From an uncultured Bacteroidales bacterium (lineage in GTDB: Bacteria; Bacteroidota; Bacteroidia; Bacteroidales; UBA932), in assembly GCA_945982095.1 (NCBI GenBank), contig CAMFRR010000034.1, positions 1 to 7,648 of the forward strand: a stretch of 7,648 nucleotides of DNA, in the 5' to 3' direction. The position numbers and the translations under genes were made by a program. Numbering within the stretch: the first letter of the stretch is position 1; every line of letters begins with the position of its first letter. The notes beneath the pieces are model-generated. The model saw only the letters and a list, made by a program, of their open reading frames with translations, ran no database searches and had not been told where the DNA came from. This document shows positions 1-7,368 of this stretch, piece after piece.

Positions 1-1126
1 AGGCAGGATTGAGAGGGGCCTCGAACCACTCGGTCTTTCCCTTTTCCCAGTTTGTGATGGTAAGTTTGATAGGGTCGTCCGACACCACCATATAACGGTT
101 TGACCGTTCATTGAGGTCCTGACGCACGCACCACTCCAGAAGCTGGAGGTCAATGAGCTGTTCACGTTTTGCGACGCCAATCTTGTCGGCAAACATCCTG
201 AGGCTTTCAGGAGTGTAGCCGCGTCGGCGTATACCGCAGATTGTAGGCATGCGCGGGTCATCCCAGCCGCTTACAAGGCCCTTCTGTACAAGCTCCAGGA
301 GCTTGCGCTTGCTCATTACAGTGTAGGTGAGGTTCAGGCGGGCAAACTCATACTGGTGTGAAGGGAATATGTCCAGAGTTTTGATAAACCAATCGTAAAG
401 AGGTCTGTGGACATCGAATTCCAGAGTACATATGGAATGGGTGATGTGCTCTATGGAATCGCTCTGGCCATGGGTGTAGTCATACATAGGATATATGCAC
501 CACTTGTCTCCTGTACGGTGGTGAGAAGCATGGATGATACGGTACATGATAGGGTCACGGAACATCATATTTGGATGAGCCATGTCTATCTTTGCGCGAA
601 GCACCTTGGCTCCGTCAGGATACTTGCCGTCACGCATTTCACGGAACAGGCGAAGATTCTCTTCGGGAGTACGGTCCCTATATGGGCTGTTGACGCCTGG
701 AGTCTGTACTGTACCCCTGTTCTGGCGTATTTCCTCCTGAGTCTGGTCATCCACATAGGCAAGGCCCTCGTTTATCATCTTCTCGGCCCACTCATAGAGC
801 TGGTCGAAATAATCTGATGCATAGTGTTCTTCGGCCCAGTTGAAACCCAGCCATTTGATATCGTTCTTGATGGAATCCACATACTCCGTATCCTCCTTTA
901 CCGGATTGGTGTCGTCGAAACGCAGGTTTGTGGCGCCGCCATATTTGCGGGCGAGACCGAAGTTCAAGCATATGCTCTTGGCATGGCCAAGGTGCAGGTA
1001 GCCGTTCGGCTCTGGAGGGAAGCGGGTCAGAATGCTGTCGTACTTGCCCTCCGCAAGGTCTTTCTCTATGATTTCTTCAAGAAAGTTCAACTTTTTCTCC
1101 TCAGTTGCTTTATTTGTAGCTTCCAT
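1..1126 (-). CDS. glnS: Glutaminyl-tRNA synthetase, 3' end cut by the window edge
   Basis: This cytoplasmic class I aminoacyl-tRNA synthetase charges tRNA-Gln with glutamine using ATP. I translated it by hand from the ATG at 1126; 375 codons are present and the reading frame runs open off the left edge. Visible hallmarks are [15 protein letters not shown] at residues 37-51 (the HIGH-type ATP site, HLGH 45-48), the LRFDDTNP block near residue 68, the GWDDPRMPT block typical of GlnRS, and VMSKR at 270-274 (the KMSKS loop). The catalytic domain and the start of the anticodon-binding barrels are therefore present. About 180 residues are missing compared with the roughly 555-residue E. coli enzyme. 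The [14 protein letters not shown] version of the motif separates GlnRS from GluRS. It lies 31 bases after the nucleotidase stop codon, in an AT-rich gap without a clear terminator, so it may be the last gene of the operon or have its own weak promoter. Confidence 0.96.
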   Translation of the reverse strand, partial: MEATNKATEEKKLNFLEEIIEKDLAEGKYDSILTRFPPEPNGYLHLGHAKSICLNFGLARKYGGATNLRFDDTNPVKEDTEYVDSIKNDIKWLGFNWAEEHYASDYFDQLYEWAEKMINEGLAYVDDQTQEEIRQNRGTVQTPGVNSPYRDRTPEENLRLFREMRDGKYPDGAKVLRAKIDMAHPNMMFRDPIMYRIIHASHHRTGDKWCIYPMYDYTHGQSDSIEHITHSICTLEFDVHRPLYDWFIKTLDIFPSHQYEFARLNLTYTVMSKRKLLELVQKGLVSGWDDPRMPTICGIRRRGYTPESLRMFADKIGVAKREQLIDLQLLEWCVRQDLNERSNRYMVVSDDPIKLTITNWEKGKTEWFEAPLNPA

Positions 1127-1157
1127 AGCTTAATAAATATTTTAAGGCGCGAATATA

Positions 1158-2801
1158 CTAATTAATTTTCACTTCACCCATATAAATGCCCCAGCAAAAA
1201 TCATGAACTATGACTATGTCCTTGCCGTCAGCATCTTTGAGCACTATAGGGGCTTTGAGGTCGCTATGGCTGTGACCTCCTATAATAAGATCCACATTAT
1301 GGAGTTTAGGGGCTATCTCAAGGTCTCCTATGTTATGTTCAAAGCCTATTTTCTTGTCTCCGTTAAGACCCAGATGAGAAAGCATTATCACCATGTCACA
1401 GCCCTTGCGCTCCTTGAGGAAGGCAGCATAGCAGTTGATATGCTCCACAGGGTCCAGGTAACGCAGGCCTCCCAGCTTGTCAATGTCCACCAGTGAACCC
1501 AGGTCTGTCAAAGCGCCCACAATACCTATCTTGAGGCCACCTCTGCGCACTATGGCATAAGGTTTCACAAGTTTCTCCAAGTCTTTGTCAGCCAGGTCAT
1601 AGTTAGAGAGGACTACCTTGAAGCGAGCTTTCTTCAGACGCTGGGCCAGAGCCTTGCTGCCGTTGTCGAACTGATGGTTGCCCAAAGTCACCACATCATA
1701 GCCCATCTTGTTCATATAGTCTATTTCCACCTTGCCTTTATGCACTGTGAAATATGTGGTCCCCTGTTCGAAATCTCCGGCATCCAGCAGAAGCACGTTC
1801 CTTGCCTTGTCTGCTGTGCGTACACTGTCCACAAAGGCGGCCCTTTCCAATATGCCTGAGCAATTGCTGTAACGTCCGCTGCGTATTGCCTCTATATGGG
1901 AATGGGTATCGTTGGTATGCAGGATATTGAGCCTGTGAGGCGCTGTCTTTGCCCCTTCAACGTAAGATGGAGCATAGCCGGGAATTGCATTATACAGCTT
2001 ATTTTCCTGCAATTTGTAACGCATGGATATACGGCCATCCTCAAAGCCGCTGATCTTACGGCCCTCTGAGTTTAGACGGCGTATATGGGCTATGGCAAGG
2101 TCACGTACCAGCAAAGGCAATTTCCTGTACTCCTGAGAAAGGGAAGCAAGATAGACTCCATCGCCTCCATCAAGCAAGAAATCATTGGATATGATAGAAT
2201 ATATCTTTTCTGGCTCCAGGTCTTTGCCTCCTATTTTTGCAGACACCACCTGTTTCTTGCCGTCAATTTCCTCAGCTACAATACGCACTCCGCCCAGCAC
2301 TTCCCAGCCGTTTACTGCCATGGAATTCAGCAGGACCATGAGTGAATCGCCTTTGATCTTGGCTATGACTATCTTGTTGTCGAAAGGAAACATGCTCACC
2401 ATATCGTCCACAATGACATCGCCTTCAGGCATATCTATGCGAATGCCCCCGAAATTTCCCAGAGAGATGTCGCATTGTTCTCCGCAGGTGGCTGCACTTT
2501 CTTCCAGAAGCATGTCAGCATACCAATTGCTCAAAGGGCTCTCAGGCTTGTACTTGGACAGAGGTTTCTCACTCTGGCCTATGACTTCTTTAAGATAGGC
2601 CATAGCCGGACGTGCATCATCTATAATTTTCTGCATCTGTAGCTGTGTACCCTTGAGATTGAGAGTATCGGTGCGGCTGCCATCCATCAGGACACGGTCC
2701 CAATGGAAACCGCGCTGAGTCAAACTTTGGGCATATATAGCCTGGGGAAAAAGTACGAGCACCAGGCAAAGTAAAAAATTCCTTATTTTAGTGTAATCCA
2801 T
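1158..2801 (-). CDS. Exported 5'-nucleotidase/metallophosphatase fusion with permuted domain order
   Basis: This is a predicted periplasmic hydrolase of nucleotides or related phosphoesters (UshA/5'-nucleotidase superfamily), 547 residues from the ATG at 2801. Residues 1-24 form a signal peptide (basic start, hydrophobic core LLCLVLVLF, cleavage after AIYA). Residues about 85-262 match the 5'-nucleotidase C-terminal domain: SPLSNWYADM, LGNFGGIRIDMPEGD (114-128), FPFDN (138-142) and NDFLLDGGDGV (206-216). Residues about 290-547 are the calcineurin-like metal domain: NDTH (D298, H300), GDFEQG (D343), GNHQFD (N375, H376), SHLG (H476) and GGHSHSD (H510, H512), so all expected metal ligands are present. 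In UshA the order is the reverse, metal domain first. There is no second signal peptide at the junction. An upstream ATG at 2819 would add six residues; I prefer 2801 because it gives a cleaner signal peptide and has GGAAAG about ten bases upstream. It overlaps the permease 3' end. The exact substrate is not readable from the sequence. Confidence 0.9.
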   Translation of the reverse strand: MDYTKIRNFLLCLVLVLFPQAIYAQSLTQRGFHWDRVLMDGSRTDTLNLKGTQLQMQKIIDDARPAMAYLKEVIGQSEKPLSKYKPESPLSNWYADMLLEESAATCGEQCDISLGNFGGIRIDMPEGDVIVDDMVSMFPFDNKIVIAKIKGDSLMVLLNSMAVNGWEVLGGVRIVAEEIDGKKQVVSAKIGGKDLEPEKIYSIISNDFLLDGGDGVYLASLSQEYRKLPLLVRDLAIAHIRRLNSEGRKISGFEDGRISMRYKLQENKLYNAIPGYAPSYVEGAKTAPHRLNILHTNDTHSHIEAIRSGRYSNCSGILERAAFVDSVRTADKARNVLLLDAGDFEQGTTYFTVHKGKVEIDYMNKMGYDVVTLGNHQFDNGSKALAQRLKKARFKVVLSNYDLADKDLEKLVKPYAIVRRGGLKIGIVGALTDLGSLVDIDKLGGLRYLDPVEHINCYAAFLKERKGCDMVIMLSHLGLNGDKKIGFEHNIGDLEIAPKLHNVDLIIGGHSHSDLKAPIVLKDADGKDIVIVHDFCWGIYMGEVKIN

Positions 2802-4144
2802 TTGAATATATCTTTCCATGTTGTTTTCTTACCGCCGCTTGAAAGTATGCCCACCCTGTAAATACGGGCTGACAGCCATGCCATGAGACAGAAGGTCAGG
2901 AAGAGTATGCCCAAAGAAAGGACAATTTCCCAAACGGGAACTCCAAAAGGGATCCTGGCCAGCATTACTATAGGCGAAGTGAAAGGAATCATAGAACCCC
3001 AAACTGCCAGGGCGCTGTCGGGCGCATTCCAAGAATAGAGGGCTATGAAATATCCCAACATCAGAGGCAGGGTGAGAGGCATCTGCAGGTTGTTGCTCTC
3101 TTCCATACTTTCGGTCGCAGAGCCTATGGCAGCAAACATTGAAGCATACAGGAGGTAGCCAAAAATGAAGAAGAACAGAAATGCCACCAGCATGCCTGCA
3201 ATGTCCAAACCGGCAATAGTCTGCATGATTTCCTGCAGTTCGGTAGGGTTCTGAGCCAAATCAGCCACGGCTCCAGCCTCAGGAGAAGACACGCCCATTC
3301 CGGACATCATGGCCACAGGATCCTGTCCTGTCGTACCCATAAGGGTCTCAGTGCCCACAAAGGCGAACACGCCTGAAACCAGCAGGGCTGTGAGAACAAT
3401 CCAAAGCAGGAATTGGGTGAGGGCCACGAGGGCAACTCCCACTATCTTGCCGAACATAAGCTCAAGAGTACCCACACTCGAAAGCAGAACCTCAACAACC
3501 TTGCTCTGTTTCTCTTCCACCACACTTTGCATTACAGATGCAGAGAACATAGTCACGAACATGAAGATTATTATGCCGAAAACCATGGACAGTATCATAT
3601 AAACTGACTCGTTGGAGATGGTGGCCTCGCCGTCCTCGCCTATGGTGAAACTCTTTATGTGAACTTCGGGACGCACATCCTCCATTATTTGTTTCAGGCC
3701 GTCTATATTATACTTGGAAATGCGGTAGTCCTCAACGGCCGTCTTGACCTTCGACTCCAGTATGCTTGTGACTGTCATGCCCATAGGCTTCTCGGAATAA
3801 GTCATCACGCTGACGTTGTTGTCCTCACCTACAGGGGTGATATAGGCTATTCCCGAATATGGCAGATCTGAAATACCGGCCTTGAGCGAGTCGAGATTGC
3901 AGTTGGAGCAGTCTGCCCACTGTACCTCGTCATTTGATTCGAGCAGAGGCATCACTATGCCTGACTTGTCTATCACCGCAATCATTTTCATCTCATCTTT
4001 GTTGAACATCATGATGAGAGCCGGTACACAGCACAGGGCAGCGAAGAGTACGGGAACGAGGAAGGTTGTGACAAGGAAGGATTTTTTCTTTACTCTGGTG
4101 GTGTACTCCCTTGAAATCACCACGTTTATGGATCTGAAGTTCAT
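2783..4144 (-). CDS. NatB-like ABC transporter permease
   Basis: This inner-membrane permease has 453 residues and is the membrane half of the exporter whose ATPase is encoded 2 bases upstream. The sequence shows a cytoplasmic basic start (SREYTTRVKKKSF), a first membrane segment at about 24-46, a large soluble extracytoplasmic domain at about 47-181, and five more hydrophobic segments near 182-205, 233-260, 317-342, 357-380 and 405-428. VVEEKQSKVVEVLLSS at 208-223 is the conserved cytoplasmic coupling motif of the ABC-2/NatB family. A polar, methionine- and glycine-rich loop of about 55 residues lies between segments 3 and 4. NatB of Bacillus takes part in sodium extrusion, but Bacteroidota relatives are mostly uncharacterised, so the substrate is unknown. 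The gene starts right after the ATPase stop codon, and its 3' end overlaps the nucleotidase start, as expected for translational coupling. Confidence 0.92.
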   Translation of the reverse strand: MNFRSINVVISREYTTRVKKKSFLVTTFLVPVLFAALCCVPALIMMFNKDEMKMIAVIDKSGIVMPLLESNDEVQWADCSNCNLDSLKAGISDLPYSGIAYITPVGEDNNVSVMTYSEKPMGMTVTSILESKVKTAVEDYRISKYNIDGLKQIMEDVRPEVHIKSFTIGEDGEATISNESVYMILSMVFGIIIFMFVTMFSASVMQSVVEEKQSKVVEVLLSSVGTLELMFGKIVGVALVALTQFLLWIVLTALLVSGVFAFVGTETLMGTTGQDPVAMMSGMGVSSPEAGAVADLAQNPTELQEIMQTIAGLDIAGMLVAFLFFFIFGYLLYASMFAAIGSATESMEESNNLQMPLTLPLMLGYFIALYSWNAPDSALAVWGSMIPFTSPIVMLARIPFGVPVWEIVLSLGILFLTFCLMAWLSARIYRVGILSSGGKKTTWKDIFKWITLK

Positions 4145-4146
4145 GG

Positions 4147-5052
4147 TTATTCGGTTACGAGTTTGATGAAAATGTCATTCATGCGCGGAAGCAGCTCCTT
4201 GAAAGAATTGATGCGCACGCCCTGGGCCATAATGGAGCTGAGGACAGCGTTGGTGTCTGCATCCTGTTCCAAGGCGAGTACGGCGGTATGCCTGTCCCCG
4301 TCACATTCGTCGCTGAGCAGCTTGAAGCTGGAATCAGCTGTCAAGACCTCAGACGCAGTGTATATGAGTTCTATGTTATTGTTGCCATAACGTCTGCGTA
4401 TCTCGTTCACCTCGCCCTGAACTATGACCTTGGACTTGTTGATGAGAGCTATGCCGTCACAAAGTTCCTCCACCGACTCCATATTATGGGTGGAAAGAAT
4501 GATGGTGGCACCTTCATCCTTCAGACGCAGGATCTCATCACGTATCAGCTGGGTATTCACAGGGTCGAATCCGCTGAAAGGCTCATCGAGTATGAGCAGC
4601 TTAGGTTTATGGACTACAGTAGTTATGAACTGAACTTTCTGGGCCATACCTTTTGAAAGTTCCTCCACTTTTTTATCCCACCAGTCCTGAATGCCGAAAC
4701 GTACAAACCATTTTTTGAGCTCCTTGCGGGCCTGAATACTGTCCATACCCTTGAGTCGGGCGAAGAATATAGCCTGCTCCCCTACCTTCATCTTGCGGTA
4801 CAGACCCCTTTCCTCCGGAAGATAGCCGATGCTGAGCACATCATCCACAGTGATGGGATGGCCCTGGAAATAGACTTCACCGGCGCTTGGAAGAATGATG
4901 CGGTTGATGATACGTATAAGCGTTGTCTTGCCGGCTCCGTTCGGGCCCAGCAAGCCGAAGATTTTTCCTTCCGGAATCTCCAGGTCCACACCGTCGAGGG
5001 CCACTTTAGTCCCATAAGACTTGTGCAGGTTTTCGATTTTGATTAAAGACAT
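4147..5052 (-). CDS. NatA-like ABC transporter ATP-binding protein
   Basis: This cytoplasmic ATPase drives the NatB-like permease encoded next. It has 301 residues from the ATG at 5052. Motifs seen are Walker A GPNGAGKTT (36-44), the Q-loop region IGYLPEERGLY (75-85, the NatA-type form lacking the usual Gln), the ABC signature LSKGM (132-136), Walker B LLILDEP (152-158) and the switch histidine LSTHN (186-190). About 90 residues follow the switch region and fit the extra C-terminal domain of NatA-type ATPases. The reading frame stays open up to 5163, but those 37 additional codons lie inside holA and have no family similarity. MSLIKIENLHKSYG at 5052 is the normal beginning of an ABC domain. 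The start overlaps the last 10 bases of holA (ATGTCTTTAA), and only 2 bases separate the stop from the permease start. Confidence 0.95.
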   Translation of the reverse strand: MSLIKIENLHKSYGTKVALDGVDLEIPEGKIFGLLGPNGAGKTTLIRIINRIILPSAGEVYFQGHPITVDDVLSIGYLPEERGLYRKMKVGEQAIFFARLKGMDSIQARKELKKWFVRFGIQDWWDKKVEELSKGMAQKVQFITTVVHKPKLLILDEPFSGFDPVNTQLIRDEILRLKDEGATIILSTHNMESVEELCDGIALINKSKVIVQGEVNEIRRRYGNNNIELIYTASEVLTADSSFKLLSDECDGDRHTAVLALEQDADTNAVLSSIMAQGVRINSFKELLPRMNDIFIKLVTE

Positions 5053-6080
5053 AAGAGTTCTGTTGTAAGTTCCATCATTAATTGTGACGCTGATGCTTCT
5101 CCGCTCTCCCCGCCCTTGCCCTTGAAGTCGTAGTCTCTTATGAGGCTTATGGCCTTCATACATTGAGGGAGAGGATAATTGGATGCGGCAGCATCATATT
5201 CTTTCATAAAATATGGGTTCACGCCCAGCAAAGAAGCCATCTCAGACGCCAGGGGGCGGGGGTTCTTCATCTTGAGGGCATGGTACTTGAGTATTCTGTA
5301 GAAATGGTTGAAAAGGGCGGCTGTCGCCGCAGGCATTGCGAATTTGGCTGCAGAAGAAAGATAGGCCGCTGTACGTAAGGCTTTCTGGGTCTGCCTGTAC
5401 GAGAGCTGGCGAGTGAGTTCGAACATGCTGAATTCTCGGCTTACGCCTACGTTAAGCTCTATATCACGCACGCTTATCCTTGTGCTTCCTTCCGGCATAT
5501 TCTTCAGGAGCTTGGATGTCTCAACTTCTATGCGCTTGAGGTCTGTACCCAGGCATTCTCCCAAAAGGGCAGCTGCATCCGGCTCCAGTTCCAAGCCCAG
5601 ACTATTGTAATAATCCAAAATCCACCGGCTCATTTCATAATCACGCAAAGGGGTGCTTTCCAGCACCTTACCCTTCTTGGATATGCTCTTGTAAAGAGCT
5701 TTGCGTTTGTCGAGGCTGCCCCTGTATATCAAGACCAGGACTGTGGAATCAAGGGGATTGTCAGTGTATATTGCGAGATTCTCTATGCCTGAAAGGGCCT
5801 GGGCCTCGCGCACCACCACCAGCTGCCTTTCGGCGAACATGGGATATCGGCGGGCATTGCTGATCACGTCTTCCACCTGAGTATCAGCTCCATAGCACAC
5901 AAGCTGGTTGAAATCACGCTCGTCTTCAGTCAGAGCATGCTCCATGATGGCATCGCACACCTTGTCGATATAGTAAGGCTCCTCTCCCATGAGAAGATAA
6001 ACGGGAGCAAACTGTCCGCTGGTGATTTCAGATATCATGTTGCCGGCGGTCAGTGCCGGGCTTGCGCTAGTCTTTGCCAT
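5043..6080 (-). CDS. holA: DNA polymerase III subunit delta
   Basis: Delta is the clamp-loader subunit that opens the beta sliding clamp during replication. The protein has 345 residues, normal for the family (about 340). Diagnostic stretches are PVYLLMGEEPYYIDK (26-40, the degenerate nucleotide-site strand), ARRYPMFAERQLVVVREAQ (76-94, with the Pro-Met-Phe region that in the family contacts the clamp), LLGECLGTDLKRIEVETSKLL (172-192) and VGVSREFSMFELTRQL (211-226), followed by an alpha-helical collar domain. Delta is an AAA+-like fold that does not hydrolyse ATP, and indeed no Walker A is visible. The first 14 bases overlap the recombinase 3' end (ATGGCAAAGACTAG), and GGAAAG at 6085-6090 is a good ribosome-binding site. 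The start is followed by a short Ala/Ser/Thr-rich N-terminus (KTSASPALTAG) before the first conserved strand. Linkage of an essential replication gene to Xer and an ABC pair looks like shared transcription, not a shared pathway. Confidence 0.93.
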   Translation of the reverse strand: MAKTSASPALTAGNMISEITSGQFAPVYLLMGEEPYYIDKVCDAIMEHALTEDERDFNQLVCYGADTQVEDVISNARRYPMFAERQLVVVREAQALSGIENLAIYTDNPLDSTVLVLIYRGSLDKRKALYKSISKKGKVLESTPLRDYEMSRWILDYYNSLGLELEPDAAALLGECLGTDLKRIEVETSKLLKNMPEGSTRISVRDIELNVGVSREFSMFELTRQLSYRQTQKALRTAAYLSSAAKFAMPAATAALFNHFYRILKYHALKMKNPRPLASEMASLLGVNPYFMKEYDAAASNYPLPQCMKAISLIRDYDFKGKGGESGEASASQLMMELTTELLCL

Positions 6081-7041
6081 CTTTCTTTCCGGACCGCGGG
6101 TGGGCGGCTTTGTAAATCCTCTTCAATTGAGCCGGATTGCTGTGGGTGTAAATCTGGGTTGCTGCCAGATTTGCGTGTCCGAGGACTTCCTTGATTGAAT
6201 CAAGTCCAGCCCCTCCCTCAAGCAAGGCGGTCGCATAACTGTGCCTCAACACATGGGGCGACCTTCGTCCTGCGAAATCTTTGCCAGCCTGTTCCAGCTC
6301 ATCTTTCACGGCCTTATCTACCTGATTGGGAGTCAAGCGTTTACACTTGAATGACAAGAACAGCGGGGCCGGGTGCTCCACAGCCTCTCCCAACAAGGTA
6401 CAAGCCGCTTGCAAATATAGTGAAATTTCTTGAATGCAGGCCGGCACAAGGGGTATTTCACGCATTTTATCGCCCTTGCCCACGACCCTCAAAACTCCCC
6501 TTGCAGCATCAAGACTGTCGCGGTCGAGGGAAATCAATTCGGCACGGCGCAGACCTGTGCAGAACAAAGTACTCACAATTGCCCTTCTGAGGCATTCCAT
6601 ATAAAGTGCCTTACGCTCTTCCCCATTGTCGCAAGGAAGTTCAAAATCCCTGCGGCTCAGTACATTGTCCGACTCCAAATAGGCCACTACGGCAGAGCTG
6701 CGGAAAAAGACCGGAAGGCGCTTGGGCAGGCGCGGCCGCGTGAGAAGGCTTACAGGATTGGATTTGATCATACCCTGCCTTACAAGGTAGCGGCAAAAAC
6801 TGCTGATGACGCTCAGATGCAAGTTCACTGTTCTTGGGCCTTCGTGCATGTCTTCCAACAAGTGTATCTGATATGCTCTCAGGTTCTGGACATTAAGGCC
6901 ATGGAGTAAGCTGCAGTCCGCTTCGGCGCAAAAAACAGCAAAACGCCCCATCGCATCAGCGTATATGGCAGCTGTGCGTGGGGAATACCGCTTCTGATGG
7001 CTGATATAATCCAGAAAGCTTTCTATGATCTTGTCGAACAT
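6067..7041 (-). CDS. XerC/XerD-type tyrosine recombinase
   Basis: This site-specific recombinase cuts and rejoins DNA through a tyrosine-phosphate intermediate. XerC/D relatives resolve chromosome dimers at dif; others act on mobile elements. The protein has 324 residues. Residues 1-90 are the SAM-like core-binding domain (FLDYISHQKRYSPRTAAIYADAM), and the catalytic domain starts near 110. The full catalytic set is visible: R165 in TGLRRAEL, K189 in VVGKGDKM, H263 and R266 in HVLRHSYAT, H289 in LGHANL and Y298 in IYTHSN. The link between RLP (108-110) and TGLR is about 15-20 residues longer than I recall for E. coli XerD. No excisionase, cargo or attachment repeats are visible beside it, and the gene runs into holA with a 14-base overlap, so a housekeeping Xer role is more likely than a phage integrase. 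I cannot tell XerC from XerD. The ATG at 7041 lies just beyond a terminator hairpin, so its promoter is unclear. Confidence 0.93.
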   Translation of the reverse strand: MFDKIIESFLDYISHQKRYSPRTAAIYADAMGRFAVFCAEADCSLLHGLNVQNLRAYQIHLLEDMHEGPRTVNLHLSVISSFCRYLVRQGMIKSNPVSLLTRPRLPKRLPVFFRSSAVVAYLESDNVLSRRDFELPCDNGEERKALYMECLRRAIVSTLFCTGLRRAELISLDRDSLDAARGVLRVVGKGDKMREIPLVPACIQEISLYLQAACTLLGEAVEHPAPLFLSFKCKRLTPNQVDKAVKDELEQAGKDFAGRRSPHVLRHSYATALLEGGAGLDSIKEVLGHANLAATQIYTHSNPAQLKRIYKAAHPRSGKKDGKD

Positions 7042-7049
7042 GTATATAC

Positions 7050-7088
7050 AAAAAGAAGCCGGCCTCGTGATTGGGGGCTCAGCTTCTT
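7050..7088 (-). terminator. Intrinsic terminator of the cysteine-rich gene
   Basis: Read on the minus strand, AAGAAGC (7088-7082) pairs with GCTTCTT (7059-7053). The stem continues inward through T-G and G-C pairs, a bulged A and a GCC/GGC clamp around a loop of about 11 bases. The 3' arm runs into a T tract (TTCTTTTTG, plus-strand A run 7050-7054). It lies about 20 bases after the stop codon at 7108 and ends 8 bases before the recombinase ATG. It fits a Rho-independent terminator, or an attenuator controlling read-through into the operon. Confidence 0.72.
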
Positions 7089-7107
7089 CATTTGGGAATT
7101 GTGGGAA

Positions 7108-7368
7108 TTACTCTGCCTTGCAGCACTCGCCTGCTTTCTCACAGCCCTCGCAAGCTTTCTCAGAGCAGCATTTGGTGCTGTCTGCATGCTCGCACTCGCC
7201 GCAGCATTTGGTTGAGTCAGCTTTATCGCAGCACTTGGTAGCCTTCTCTGAGCAGCACTCTGTTTTCTCACACTCACCTTTGTCTGAGCACTTGCTGCTG
7301 CAGCAAGTACATGAAGTTGCGCCGGCCATCATGATGGCAGCAGCAAAAATCACAAGAATCTTTTTCAT
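7108..7368 (-). CDS. Small cysteine-rich exported protein, likely lipoprotein, metallothionein-like
   Basis: The product has 86 residues and I do not recognise its family. Residues 1-19 form a signal peptide (MKKILVIF, then a hydrophobic AAAIMMAG) ending in ATSC, where C20 could be lipidated. The lipobox is weak because position -3 is Ala, so a type I cleavage cannot be excluded. The mature part of about 67 residues holds 18 cysteines (20, 22, 23, 27, 33, 38, 39, 46, 47, 55, 56, 59, 67, 68, 73, 76, 82, 83), mostly as CC pairs spaced 7-15 residues apart, plus CSDKGEC, CGEC and CEGC groups. The rest is mainly Lys, Glu, Ser, Asp and Ala, with one His and no aromatic residues. That composition resembles metallothioneins, so metal binding at the cell surface is a reasonable inference, but disulfide-linked structure is an alternative. 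It has its own promoter (7411-7439) and terminator (7050-7088), so it is probably a single-gene transcript. Confidence 0.85.
   Translation of the reverse strand: MKKILVIFAAAIMMAGATSCTCCSSKCSDKGECEKTECCSEKATKCCDKADSTKCCGECEHADSTKCCSEKACEGCEKAGECCKAE
7165..7221 (-). repeat. Two copies of a 7-codon ADSTKCC unit inside the cysteine-rich gene
   Basis: ADSTKCC occurs at residues 50-56 (7221-7201) and 62-68 (7185-7165), separated by GECEH. The serine codon is TCA in the first copy and AGC in the second, and the alanine codons also differ, while the Thr-Lys-Cys-Cys part (ACCAAATGCTGC) is identical. The related TKCC at residues 44-47 extends the pattern. It looks like old internal duplication kept at protein level. 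Confidence 0.75.

Noticed and set aside
1150..1157. TATATTCG as a -7 box for glnS
   Set aside because: One mismatch to TAnnTTTG and no TTG at the right distance; the gap is simply AT-rich, so I do not call it a promoter.
407..1165. Two plus-strand open frames opposite glnS
   Set aside because: They are antisense shadows of a clear GlnRS coding sequence with intact motifs; no promoter and no recognisable domains.
5053..5163. N-terminal extension of the ATPase reading frame up to an ATG at 5163
   Set aside because: The extra 37 codons read holA sequence in another frame, are Arg/Gly-rich and unlike any ABC domain; the natural start is MSLIKIENLHKSYG at 5052.
6412..6419. TATATTTG, a match to the Bacteroidota -7 box, on the minus strand inside the recombinase gene
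   Set aside because: No TTG at the -33 spacing, and it lies deep inside coding sequence; likely chance, though it could be tested as an internal promoter for holA.
6067..7041. Recombinase as evidence of an integrated mobile element
   Set aside because: No attachment repeats, tRNA gene, excisionase or cargo beside it, and it overlaps the essential holA gene in a compact operon.
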